From positions 1 to 22,562 of IMG/VR virus record IMGVR_UViG_3300027901_000227: DNA of 22,562 nt; one strand, written 5' to 3'. The notes under the pieces are model-generated. The model had not been told where the DNA came from and searched no databases. It worked only from the letters and a program-made list of their open reading frames with translations. A program made the position numbers and the translations under genes. Below are positions 6,738-13,848 of the stretch, piece by piece. Position 1 is the first letter of the stretch; the number at the start of each line of letters is the position of its first letter. This DNA is from a virus.

Positions 6738-8324
6738 TTATTCTCTATGTAGATTGTCGTAAAAAACAATAATTTTATTAATTCTTGTAAACTCATCAGC
6801 ATTAAGATTTTCGCATTTTATTGCAAGAAAGTTACCTCTTAATCCTGTTCTAAATTTCTGAGATTTAATACCAACATTAGTTACAGTACCTGTTCCAACT
6901 ACCGCTGTTCCAACAAGAGCTGTAGAGCTTGCTCCAGAAACTGTGTATTCTCTACCACTAATTTCAGCAGGAATAAAGTCATTTAACTTATATGTTGCTA
7001 CCTCAACATCCACATCCCAATTTTCCAACTCTGCAAAAACAATAATTGGATGAAATAATCGATATGTTGCTGTGTCTGGTTGTCCCGTAAATCTATCTGG
7101 AGGAGCTGACCAACCAACCTCTATAACTGACTCTATTGCAGAACTACTGTCATTATGTATTCCTCTAACCAATCTTGAAGCTGTAACTGCACTCTCATCA
7201 ACACAATATAGAACTGGATCACTAGAAACTGTTTGAACTGCATAAAAATCAAATTCAAAATTAGTAAATTGTGTCCAGAACGGTTGTAATGTTTGTATAC
7301 TTGGTATTTGTTCAAATTTTGTTGTATCTGCTGCATAACATATATCCATTTCATTACCTGTCGCGTCTGTTGAGTTGTATGATAATATATAAAGGTCTTT
7401 ATACAACACAGCATGCGCTCTTTGGATATTTCCTCTCTCAATGTATAAGTCTATGGTTTCCTGTATACGTTCAGAAACAACAGGACTTCCTGTTCCACCT
7501 AAAACATATTCTCCAGAGGTAAATGTAACATTAGGGTTAATTTTTCTAACTCTACCATCTGTTGCTAAGAAATAAACACCATCCTTTGTTCTTCTAATAG
7601 TATCTGGACTCAATGTTCCTGTCTCTGCATCTATCTTTAATACAGACCAAGACGAAACAGATTCAGCTGCATTTGGTATAATGTAAATACCTCTTTCCTT
7701 AAAGATAAATAATGAGTCACCCCAGATTTCTAGTCCTTGGATATACCCATCAACACCAGGAGCGATTTCTATATCATTAGTACCTAAAGCCCATGTCTCA
7801 AAAGCATTAACATCTGTGTAATAAAGAGTGTCTCTATTGTTAGCTACAAATAAACGATTTTTATGTAATTTAATAAACTCTCCATCTGTTGGTGAACTTG
7901 CAACCGCTGAAGCTGCAGGGACACTTGCTGTTGTGGTAATTTTAGTTACTGAGTCTGATCCATTTACTGCATACATATTGCGATTAGCGCCAAATCCAGC
8001 TTGTTCAAACCTCATGTATTGATTACTTGTAAGAACAACGCCTGCATCTACCCATCCAGAATTGTAATAGTAAATTTTAGTACCTTGGGTTAATAGTAAG
8101 AATTCAGCTGCTTCATTATTTTTATAATTAGCAAAACCATAAGCCTTTGAAGCAGCTGGTCCTGCTGCTAAATCTGTTCCTCCTCCTCGTTCCTCTAAAC
8201 CTCCATTTTGCAGGTAAAGATAATTATGATTTTTCATTAATCGTCCAAAGTCATAGGACGTCTTGTTTTGAGTTGTGTCCAAAGGAAGGAATCGAGAAAT
8301 TGTAACATTTGGTCTATTGCTCAT
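6738..8324 (-). CDS. Tail nozzle / packaged-DNA stabilisation-like protein (528 aa)
   Basis: I set the start at the ATG at 8324 (MSNRPNV), which follows AGGAGG by 5 nt; the earlier ATG at 8357 lies within the upstream gene. Residues 40-53 contain NGGLEERGGGTDLA, matching the NGxLxxRxGT-type signature near the N-terminus of T7 gp12-like nozzle proteins and P22 gp10-like stabilisation proteins. Repeated short beta strands follow (KLHKNRLFVANNRDTLYYTD, IWGDSLFIFKERGIYII, KDGVYFLATDGRVRKI), consistent with the beta-propeller-like fold of these proteins. The size is typical. It follows the adaptor gene as expected for the head-to-tail assembly order. The subfamily cannot be settled by eye. Confidence 0.8.
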   Translation of the reverse strand: MSNRPNVTISRFLPLDTTQNKTSYDFGRLMKNHNYLYLQNGGLEERGGGTDLAAGPAASKAYGFANYKNNEAAEFLLLTQGTKIYYYNSGWVDAGVVLTSNQYMRFEQAGFGANRNMYAVNGSDSVTKITTTASVPAASAVASSPTDGEFIKLHKNRLFVANNRDTLYYTDVNAFETWALGTNDIEIAPGVDGYIQGLEIWGDSLFIFKERGIYIIPNAAESVSSWSVLKIDAETGTLSPDTIRRTKDGVYFLATDGRVRKINPNVTFTSGEYVLGGTGSPVVSERIQETIDLYIERGNIQRAHAVLYKDLYILSYNSTDATGNEMDICYAADTTKFEQIPSIQTLQPFWTQFTNFEFDFYAVQTVSSDPVLYCVDESAVTASRLVRGIHNDSSSAIESVIEVGWSAPPDRFTGQPDTATYRLFHPIIVFAELENWDVDVEVATYKLNDFIPAEISGREYTVSGASSTALVGTAVVGTGTVTNVGIKSQKFRTGLRGNFLAIKCENLNADEFTRINKIIVFYDNLHRE

Positions 8325-8335
8325 AATCTCCTCCT

Positions 8336-9010
8336 TTAAATACGATTGTGGTTCCAAAATCTTGGGTCTAAACTAACACTTGCAGGACATGGTTTAAAAA
8401 AGGCTCTTAACTTCTGTTTTTCCATACTTTCGAATTGTACGTTAATTTGTAAATTCTTACTATCGAAGTCTCTTTGATAAAACCAAATTGCACTTTTATA
8501 CACGATTAACATATTATACTCTTTAGGTAAATCAACCGCTGGAGATAGATCATCTGCATCTAAATCTGTTGGTGCCAATAAACCATAAGCCTTTAATGCA
8601 TCAGTATCTGTATTTACAAAGTTTGTGTCGAATACGATTTTGTCATTTCTTTCTTCATAATACGACGGTGTATTGCCAGAAGTATTATCAAAAAGAGCGA
8701 CAGGGCTTACTATTTTATTTAATGCTTTTTTCTCAAGTCGTTTATAAACTCCAGAGTCATTGCTATATAGGTCTTGTATTTCAATAAATGTACTTGGTTT
8801 AGTTACCGTATTAGAGCCTGCAGTTGTTGCTATATTTGTAGCCTCTGACATAAGTACACTTGGTTGTATCTCATAAGCAATTTCTCTTTGAGCTTGATTT
8901 ATATATGAAATTAACAGCGCTTGTGTAGGATCAGTGGACGCACTTGTTGTGTCTAAATTTAAGTGATTCTCAAGCAATGCTAAAAGTTCTGAACCAGTGG
9001 AATTAGCCAT
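8336..9010 (-). CDS. Head-tail adaptor protein (224 aa)
   Basis: The 224-residue product has an N-terminal helical segment (ELLALLENHL...LLISYINQAQREIAYE), a beta-rich middle (TFIEIQDLYSNDSGVYKRLEKK, PSYYEERNDKIVFDTNF) and C-terminal helices (YNMLIVYKSAIWFYQRD). This resembles podovirus gatekeeper/adaptor proteins that bind under the portal. It starts a new transcription unit: a putative promoter at 9032-9049 and a terminator at 9058-9080 lie immediately upstream. The next gene, the nozzle-like protein, starts 11 nt after its stop. SD AGGAGG is well placed. The assignment rests on fold-like pattern and gene order. Confidence 0.7.
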   Translation of the reverse strand: MANSTGSELLALLENHLNLDTTSASTDPTQALLISYINQAQREIAYEIQPSVLMSEATNIATTAGSNTVTKPSTFIEIQDLYSNDSGVYKRLEKKALNKIVSPVALFDNTSGNTPSYYEERNDKIVFDTNFVNTDTDALKAYGLLAPTDLDADDLSPAVDLPKEYNMLIVYKSAIWFYQRDFDSKNLQINVQFESMEKQKLRAFFKPCPASVSLDPRFWNHNRI

Positions 9011-9031
9011 ACTCTCCTCCTTTTTTATGAT

Positions 9032-9049
9032 GTTCTATATATAATAGGT
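9032..9049 (-). promoter_or_regulatory. Putative late promoter motif, copy B (before adaptor gene)
   Basis: The coding-strand sequence is ACCTATTATATATAGAAC. It sits between the terminator of the glycan operon and the SD of the adaptor gene, about 20 nt before the ATG, exactly where a new promoter is needed. Confidence 0.6.
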
Positions 9050-9057
9050 GGTAAAGT

Positions 9058-9080
9058 AAAAAAGGGAGGCATTGCCTCCC
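9058..9080 (-). terminator. Rho-independent terminator of the glycan operon
   Basis: In coding-strand sense, GGGAGGC (9080-9074) pairs with GCCTCCC (9070-9064) around a 3-nt loop and is followed by TTTTTT at 9063-9058. It lies 26 bp past the stop of the last glycosyltransferase gene. Confidence 0.9.
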
Positions 9081-9105
9081 TAATTGTTGTTATAATAGTT
9101 TACAA

Positions 9106-10227
9106 TTATATTATGAAAGAATACTTTGTATAGCTACATATTGGTTTATCATCTCTTATTTCAATTTGATCTTCTAACCAATTAGTTAACCCATCAATGA
9201 TCTTCCTTGGTGAATGATTTTTATTTAAAAGATATCGTAGTTTTTTGTGTTTTTTGTTTTCTATACCTAAAATTGTTTTCTCCCATTCTCCCCTTTTGGC
9301 AAGATATAAGCCTTTTCCTACCATATGCCTTGTTCTATCATTATTAAATGTCCTCACATTACTTACAACTATTGGCTTAGACATAAACAGTGCCTCTAAA
9401 ATTTTTAATTCAGATTTACAGCGATTAAAGTGTAAATCTCTGAGAGGAGCAATAAATATATCTATATCTGCTCTATATAGCTTCTGAGGGTACTCTGATA
9501 TGTGCACAGAGAGGTTTTTATACTTAATCCTATCACTTTCCTTTAGGAACGATGGTTTATAGCCTCCTAGATGGATAGATAGCTCATATTTATCATTTCT
9601 ATCAATGAAGTCAACTAATTCATCCCAGACAGACTCTAGATCGTGATCGTGACCAGAAGCACCTACATATCCAAGTCTAATCCTATCTTTTTGTTCCAGT
9701 GAATCTTTTTTATATGTAAAATTGTCTTTCCTAATGAAGTTTGGCATTATGTAGATATTCTGATTATATGGATATACCTCATGTCCAAGAAAATAATTAG
9801 TAACAATTACTCCATCTGATAATGCCAACTGGTCTTTAGTAAGTTGAAAATATTCCTGAGGGAGATCAATAATAGATGATTGAGAAACTGATGTAATGGA
9901 GTCATCAATATCAACGAATACCTTAACATTTGGATTTGCTTCACGGAGCACTTTAAATAATCTCAATGTAGCGGCAAACTTAAACCTCTGTACTATAATG
10001 ACATCAAAACACTTAAAAGCGGCAATCAATGACTGTTGGATTTTATCACTATGTTCACCAGTTGTTGAATGAAGGACGTATTCCCAAGAAATGGGAGCTC
10101 TGGGGTCACAACCCATATATTCAATATGAACTCCATGCTTTCCTTGTGCAATTAATGCTTCTGCAGGTTGTTCACATCTGTAAAAGTCAACAGATAAATT
10201 AAGTGTTGGTATGTATATGATTTTCAT
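9106..10227 (-). CDS. GT-B fold glycosyltransferase (GT4-like)
   Basis: The 373-residue length suits a single GT-B glycosyltransferase. The N-terminal Rossmann-like half begins MKIIYIPTLN and contains VIIVQRFKF and VFVDIDDSI. The C-terminal half begins near IRLGYVGASGHDHDL and carries IFIAPLRDL and ELKILEALFMSKPIVVSN, the GT4-like nucleotide-sugar-binding region with its acidic residues. It should transfer a sugar from an activated donor to a glycan or protein acceptor in the cytoplasm; donor and acceptor cannot be read from the sequence. It is the last gene of the glycan operon, starts in a TAATG overlap with the methyltransferase stop, and is followed by a terminator. The role in glycan assembly is inferred from the neighbours. 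Confidence 0.8.
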   Translation of the reverse strand: MKIIYIPTLNLSVDFYRCEQPAEALIAQGKHGVHIEYMGCDPRAPISWEYVLHSTTGEHSDKIQQSLIAAFKCFDVIIVQRFKFAATLRLFKVLREANPNVKVFVDIDDSITSVSQSSIIDLPQEYFQLTKDQLALSDGVIVTNYFLGHEVYPYNQNIYIMPNFIRKDNFTYKKDSLEQKDRIRLGYVGASGHDHDLESVWDELVDFIDRNDKYELSIHLGGYKPSFLKESDRIKYKNLSVHISEYPQKLYRADIDIFIAPLRDLHFNRCKSELKILEALFMSKPIVVSNVRTFNNDRTRHMVGKGLYLAKRGEWEKTILGIENKKHKKLRYLLNKNHSPRKIIDGLTNWLEDQIEIRDDKPICSYTKYSFII

Positions 10228-10841
10228 TATTTAGCCTCCTTTTTAATTGCCGATACTCCGATCCATTTAGCTTTCTTATTTTCCTCTTTATCAAAGAAGT
10301 CGGCAATACCAATTAATTTATAATCTATATCGAATTTATTAAATAGTTCCTGTATTTCTGGTATAGTGTATATCTTATTGTGGTGATGACCAAGTTCTTC
10401 CTCTTGTGGAAAGCTACATATTAGAGAGCCACCAACTTTAAGTACTCTGAGAGCCTCTTTAATACACACTGATGGATCAAATACATGTTCTAATACCTCT
10501 ATGATAGTAATACTTCTAAATTTGCCGTCAGGGAACCTAGAGAGGTCTTCAGCAGAACCTTGGAAGCAGGGTATGCCATTTTTATTACATTTCTTAACCA
10601 AAGCTGGAACAAGTTCTATTCCTTTAACATAACAATTATTTTCATACTTCAACATTAAACCAATAGCACCAGTATTACTACCAACGTCTAAATGCATGCT
10701 TTTCCTTGGTGTATTAGCAACTATGAATCTACCAAGATAGAATTCTGGTGTTCCTATTTTATATCTTCCTTTTGCAACACCGTCGCTATTATAATTATGT
10801 AAATGGTGTTGTTGTGCTTCTTCTTTAGAATTAAATTTCAT
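10227..10841 (-). CDS. Class I SAM-dependent methyltransferase
   Basis: The start is set at the ATG at 10841 (MKFNSKEEAQ), with AAAGGAG 5 nt upstream; the frame extends to 10862 but that ATG lacks an SD. Residues 51-58 (LDVGSNTG) are the SAM-binding motif I. EVLEHVFDP is the typical post-motif of type-11 methyltransferases, and LRVLKVGGSLICSFP is the later motif. The substrate is unknown; the neighbouring glycosyltransferases and the TylF-like enzyme suggest a sugar or glycan. The gene starts 2 nt after the TylF-like stop and ends in a TAATG overlap with the GT-B gene, so it belongs to one polycistron. Confidence 0.85.
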   Translation of the reverse strand: MKFNSKEEAQQHHLHNYNSDGVAKGRYKIGTPEFYLGRFIVANTPRKSMHLDVGSNTGAIGLMLKYENNCYVKGIELVPALVKKCNKNGIPCFQGSAEDLSRFPDGKFRSITIIEVLEHVFDPSVCIKEALRVLKVGGSLICSFPQEEELGHHHNKIYTIPEIQELFNKFDIDYKLIGIADFFDKEENKKAKWIGVSAIKKEAK

Positions 10842-10843
10842 AA

Positions 10844-11509
10844 TTACTCCTTTATTAGCCAAGCAGCTGACCTATCTATAAGTTCTGGTTTCTGTTTAAT
10901 TTTATTCTCTTTTCTAAAATCAACCCAAGCCTTTCGTGCGCCATTCCAAGCATTATAGTCATCCATTATTAAAATACCGCCTTTAACAAGCTTTGGATAA
11001 AATTTCTCAATGGCAGCTTTAGTTGGTAAGTAAAAATCTACATCTATACGTAACAGAGCAATCTTTTCTGGTATAAAATCGACTTCCTTAGTAATATCTC
11101 CCTTATGATAATGAATAAGTTCTTTCGGATACATTGTACGTGCCATATTTATCTTAACTTCATCCAGTGTACCAAGACACCACTCACTATATGTACCTTT
11201 GTTATACTTATTATACTTTCTCAATGTGTCTTCATATGTTTTATTTTTTTTACAGTCTTCTTCTGTTGGTTTTACCATTCCAGCAAATGTGTCATATAGA
11301 TGGATATCCTTTAATGTTAAATGATTCATTAGAGATAGAGCCATACACATAGATGAACCACCTTTAGCAACTCCTATCTCTACCATATCTCCTTGGCATT
11401 GACTTACCTGCCATACAGCTTTATGTAGGTGATTCATTCTTGTTTCATTACACAAAGAATACTTTAATGAATTTGAAATATCATTAGCAGAATATTGATA
11501 GCATCCCAT
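10844..11509 (-). CDS. TylF/MycF-type macrocin O-methyltransferase-like protein
   Basis: This 221-residue protein has the family pattern. GDMVEIGVAKGGSS at residues 40-53 is the SAM-binding loop. IHLYDTFAGM with PTEED follows, then LLRIDVDFYLPTKAAIEKFYP and GGILIMDDYNAWNGARKAW, where acidic residues would coordinate the divalent metal. Known TylF/MycF enzymes methylate sugar hydroxyls on macrolides, and relatives occur in glycan clusters, so O-methylation of a sugar is likely here. It starts in a TAATG overlap with the amidase stop (SD GGGAG), and the second methyltransferase follows. O-methylation is often a capping step that ends or masks a glycan chain; that role here is inference. Confidence 0.85.
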   Translation of the reverse strand: MGCYQYSANDISNSLKYSLCNETRMNHLHKAVWQVSQCQGDMVEIGVAKGGSSMCMALSLMNHLTLKDIHLYDTFAGMVKPTEEDCKKNKTYEDTLRKYNKYNKGTYSEWCLGTLDEVKINMARTMYPKELIHYHKGDITKEVDFIPEKIALLRIDVDFYLPTKAAIEKFYPKLVKGGILIMDDYNAWNGARKAWVDFRKENKIKQKPELIDRSAAWLIKE

Positions 11510-11976
11510 TATTTATCTCCCTTTATCTTTTCCAATAATATTAAAATGACTTCAATTAATCTGCGTATTGGTCTTTTTGACTCTTTATCAAGAAATGACA
11601 ACATACCTGCCAAGTTTCTACCTGGACAGGTTTTATTTGTTGTATATTCGCAGTGGTTATGTATTTTAACATCATGCTTCATTCTCAATCTTGTTAAAAG
11701 TGAAATAAGTGATTCAATCTGTTTAGTCTTTGGTGCTCTTTTATCAAAATCTCCTATTACACAAATATGGATTGAGTCATTATTGTGATGATAAACTCCT
11801 GCACCAATTTTAGACACTGGGCGGCCTATTTTAATGGTGCCGTATTGACCTATTACAAAATGATACCCGATATCCCTCCAGCCTCTATTTAAGTGCCATT
11901 GTTTAATGTCTTCAAATGTTGTAGAAAATGGAGATTCACTATGATGTAAAAATATACGATTAATTTGCCTCATCAT
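11509..11976 (-). CDS. N-acetylmuramoyl-L-alanine amidase (Amidase_2/T7 lysozyme-like)
   Basis: The 155-residue product resembles T7 lysozyme and the PGRP/Amidase_2 family, Zn-dependent enzymes that cut the bond between MurNAc and L-Ala in peptidoglycan. Likely zinc ligands are H11 (in FLHHSES), H108 (in HNHCEYT) and C117 (in TCPGRN). The typical core GWRDIGYHFVIGQYGTI lies at residues 32-48. There is no signal peptide. The C-terminal tail, RRLIEVILILLEKIKGDK, is an unusual hydrophobic/basic helix that might touch membrane. No holin or spanin is seen next to it. It lies inside the glycan operon between the dehydrogenase-like gene and the TylF-like gene, an uncommon place for an endolysin. It could serve lysis or wall remodelling during glycan attachment. 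Confidence 0.85.
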   Translation of the reverse strand: MMRQINRIFLHHSESPFSTTFEDIKQWHLNRGWRDIGYHFVIGQYGTIKIGRPVSKIGAGVYHHNNDSIHICVIGDFDKRAPKTKQIESLISLLTRLRMKHDVKIHNHCEYTTNKTCPGRNLAGMLSFLDKESKRPIRRLIEVILILLEKIKGDK

Positions 11977-12130
11977 CTATTTCCTTTCTAGTAAAATCAT
12001 AGACGACATCTGATATTTCAATACCGTGCTCCCTGCAAAATACTAAACGACATCCATTCATTGTAATTTTATAAACATTTGAAAAATCTATCTCTTTATT
12101 ACATTTATCGCATCTGTAAAATGTTGACAT
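11960..12130 (-). CDS. Small Cys-rich putative zinc-binding protein (56 aa)
   Basis: A short gene starting MSTFYRCDKCNKEI. It has a CxxC pair at residues 7 and 10 and a second cluster with C27 and C32-x-x-H35 (FCREHG), which together could bind one zinc. The SD is very strong (GGGAGGGGAG, 5 nt before the ATG). Its end overlaps the amidase start by 17 bp, so amidase translation is probably coupled to it. It lies between the dehydrogenase-like gene and the amidase. Function is unknown; a zinc-ribbon adaptor or regulator is possible. It is real by SD, overlap and motif, but has no family name I can give. Confidence 0.7.
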   Translation of the reverse strand: MSTFYRCDKCNKEIDFSNVYKITMNGCRLVFCREHGIEISDVVYDFTRKEIDDEAN

Positions 12131-12156
12131 CTTACTCCCCTCCCATTATCTCATTT

Positions 12157-13068
12157 TTATTCTACAACTCCACCATGTGTATTTCTACATCTGTAATGTG
12201 GGTCATCTAAGTTACTTCTTAACATATCACTTTTTTTCTCTTCTGCTTTCAGTAAACTACAATCAACGTTATGATTATTAAATTCATCCATTATAGCTTT
12301 TGTATCTTTGCAAATACAATGAGAACAACGACCTAATTCTCCTTGATATGGGATACTATATGGGTATTCACCCATTCTAGGGTCTAATTGCCAAGCTTTA
12401 ATAATGTCGTTAAATGGAACTGAGTCTTCCTCTTTAACTTCTTCGTGTAATTCATAAAATTCACTCATAAATGTGCACTTCATTGCAAGGAAGCAATTCT
12501 CCATGTACTTGATTAGAGCTGCATCAACAGCTGAGACGTGTGACAATTTTGGAGTACTCCATGTGCTATTTAGTATTGAGTGGTCCATAACCATCTCTTT
12601 AACTGTGTTAAAAGCATCCTGTGAACCACCAATGATCCAAATATTACTATATAACTGGTCTCCAATGGTGTTTTTAGCAGATAGATACTCTGGAGAGATT
12701 GCAATATCAAGGTTGACACAAACATTCTTAAGTATCTTTACGTGACTTGGTAATATAGCAGATTTAATCAATACAACTGGTTTTTTATTAAGAGAGAAAG
12801 CCAAATTATCTAAATCCATCATTACTTCATTTATAATATCTGGTACATAGCCTTCTGATAAACTATATGGAGTTGGAACGCCAACCATTATTAAATCAGC
12901 ATGACATACTAAATCTCTTTTTGTAAAAAACTTCTTCTGATCTGGCTCTTTTGCAATATCATTAATCATAATATGACATTTAGGTGCGAAAACATATTCA
13001 AAAGCTTCACCTAAGAAGCCATATCCAATAATGCCTAATGTTCTTTCTTTTTTAACGTTTTTCATCAT
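12157..13068 (-). CDS. UDP-glucose/GDP-mannose dehydrogenase-like protein, short form
   Basis: The 303-residue product covers the NAD-binding and central domains of the nucleotide-sugar 6-dehydrogenase family. GYGFLG at residues 15-20 is the dinucleotide-binding loop. All key catalytic positions appear: E127 in SPEYL, K187 and N191 in LIKYMEN, and C251 with D255 in HCICKDT. The family normally has about 400-450 residues with a C-terminal sugar-nucleotide-binding domain, which is absent here. Four-electron oxidation to a uronic acid is plausible if a partner supplies the missing domain, but the true substrate is uncertain. ATGs at 13068 and 13065 are both possible; the second has better spacing (6 nt) from AAGGAGG. 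That SD lies inside the upstream zinc-ribbon gene. Confidence 0.8.
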   Translation of the reverse strand: MMKNVKKERTLGIIGYGFLGEAFEYVFAPKCHIMINDIAKEPDQKKFFTKRDLVCHADLIMVGVPTPYSLSEGYVPDIINEVMMDLDNLAFSLNKKPVVLIKSAILPSHVKILKNVCVNLDIAISPEYLSAKNTIGDQLYSNIWIIGGSQDAFNTVKEMVMDHSILNSTWSTPKLSHVSAVDAALIKYMENCFLAMKCTFMSEFYELHEEVKEEDSVPFNDIIKAWQLDPRMGEYPYSIPYQGELGRCSHCICKDTKAIMDEFNNHNVDCSLLKAEEKKSDMLRSNLDDPHYRCRNTHGGVVE

Positions 13069-13165
13069 TTTCCTCCTTATTACACTCAGGACACCTTTTA
13101 ACGCCCTCTTTTAAAAGTAACCACCCTAATCCACCACATGCATCACACCCATTAAAGCACACCAT
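13052..13165 (-). CDS. Zinc-ribbon mini-protein, DnaJ-like CxxCxG half finger (37 aa)
   Basis: The 37-residue peptide begins MVCFNGCDACGGLGW and continues to RCPECNKEE. C7-x-x-C10-GGLG and C25-x-x-C28 form a four-Cys pattern like half of a DnaJ-type zinc finger. The ATG overlaps the upstream glycosyltransferase stop (TAATG), and its 3' end overlaps the dehydrogenase-like start by 17 bp while supplying that gene's SD. It therefore bridges two enzymes by translational coupling. Its own SD is weak. Function is unknown. It could bind a partner protein or RNA, or mainly serve coupling; the clean Cys pattern argues for a real product. Confidence 0.65.
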   Translation of the reverse strand: MVCFNGCDACGGLGWLLLKEGVKRCPECNKEENDEKR

Positions 13166-13848
13166 TATAAAGATACCTGTATACCGTATTCTTTATACAT
13201 CTTTTCTTTAATTTTAGCAGCCTTCTTTCTATTTCTATTTGTGTTACCTTCTATTTTTTGTAATAGAACATTTTCACAGGCTGCAAATTCAATCCCTGCA
13301 TTATGCATATCCAGTAACATAAATTCAAAAAGATCGCTATCCTTTGTTTTTACATGATATGGATGTGCTAGGGCAACTTCTCTTCTGTAAGCCACAGTAG
13401 GGTGTGATATTGTGGTCTTACTCTCAAAATCCCAAACTACAACTGGAACTTCTTGCTTAATGAATAAATTCTCTGCTGACCGTATAGAATAAGCTGAATA
13501 CATAACTCCTTTATGTGGATATTTAGTAAATAGCTCCTGAGCGGCCTCAGAGCGATGTTTAGTGTATAAATCTGAGTCACAGACCATAATGATATCACTT
13601 GTTGCTAATTTGTTCCCTTCATTGCGTCTAAAGGCCGCTCCAAGGCTCTTAGAATGGAGAATTAGCTTACCTCCAGTGTCTTCTATCTGTTCCTTGAAGG
13701 TTTCTAGGATTTCTGGTGTTGCATCAGTGGAACCATCATCAATAATAATGAGCTCAACTGGAATTACTTGATTTAATAGAGAACGAACACATTCTGCAAT
13801 AGTTGACTGTTCGTTTCTAACTGGTAATACAGCGCTAATTGTTAACAT
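13165..13848 (-). CDS. GT2-family (GT-A fold) glycosyltransferase
   Basis: The 227-residue protein starts MLTISAVLPVRNEQSTIAEC, the classic GT2 opening. DDGSTD at residues 37-42 and DSD at residues 91-93 are the nucleotide-sugar and metal-binding motifs. SLGAAFRRNEGNKLA matches the conserved GxxxARNxG region with small changes. There are no membrane segments, so it acts in the cytoplasm. It starts in a TAATG overlap with the two-domain glycosyltransferase and is followed by the zinc-ribbon peptide in another TAATG overlap. Donor sugar and acceptor cannot be read. It probably adds one sugar in the glycan built by this operon. Confidence 0.88.
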   Translation of the reverse strand: MLTISAVLPVRNEQSTIAECVRSLLNQVIPVELIIIDDGSTDATPEILETFKEQIEDTGGKLILHSKSLGAAFRRNEGNKLATSDIIMVCDSDLYTKHRSEAAQELFTKYPHKGVMYSAYSIRSAENLFIKQEVPVVVWDFESKTTISHPTVAYRREVALAHPYHVKTKDSDLFEFMLLDMHNAGIEFAACENVLLQKIEGNTNRNRKKAAKIKEKMYKEYGIQVSL

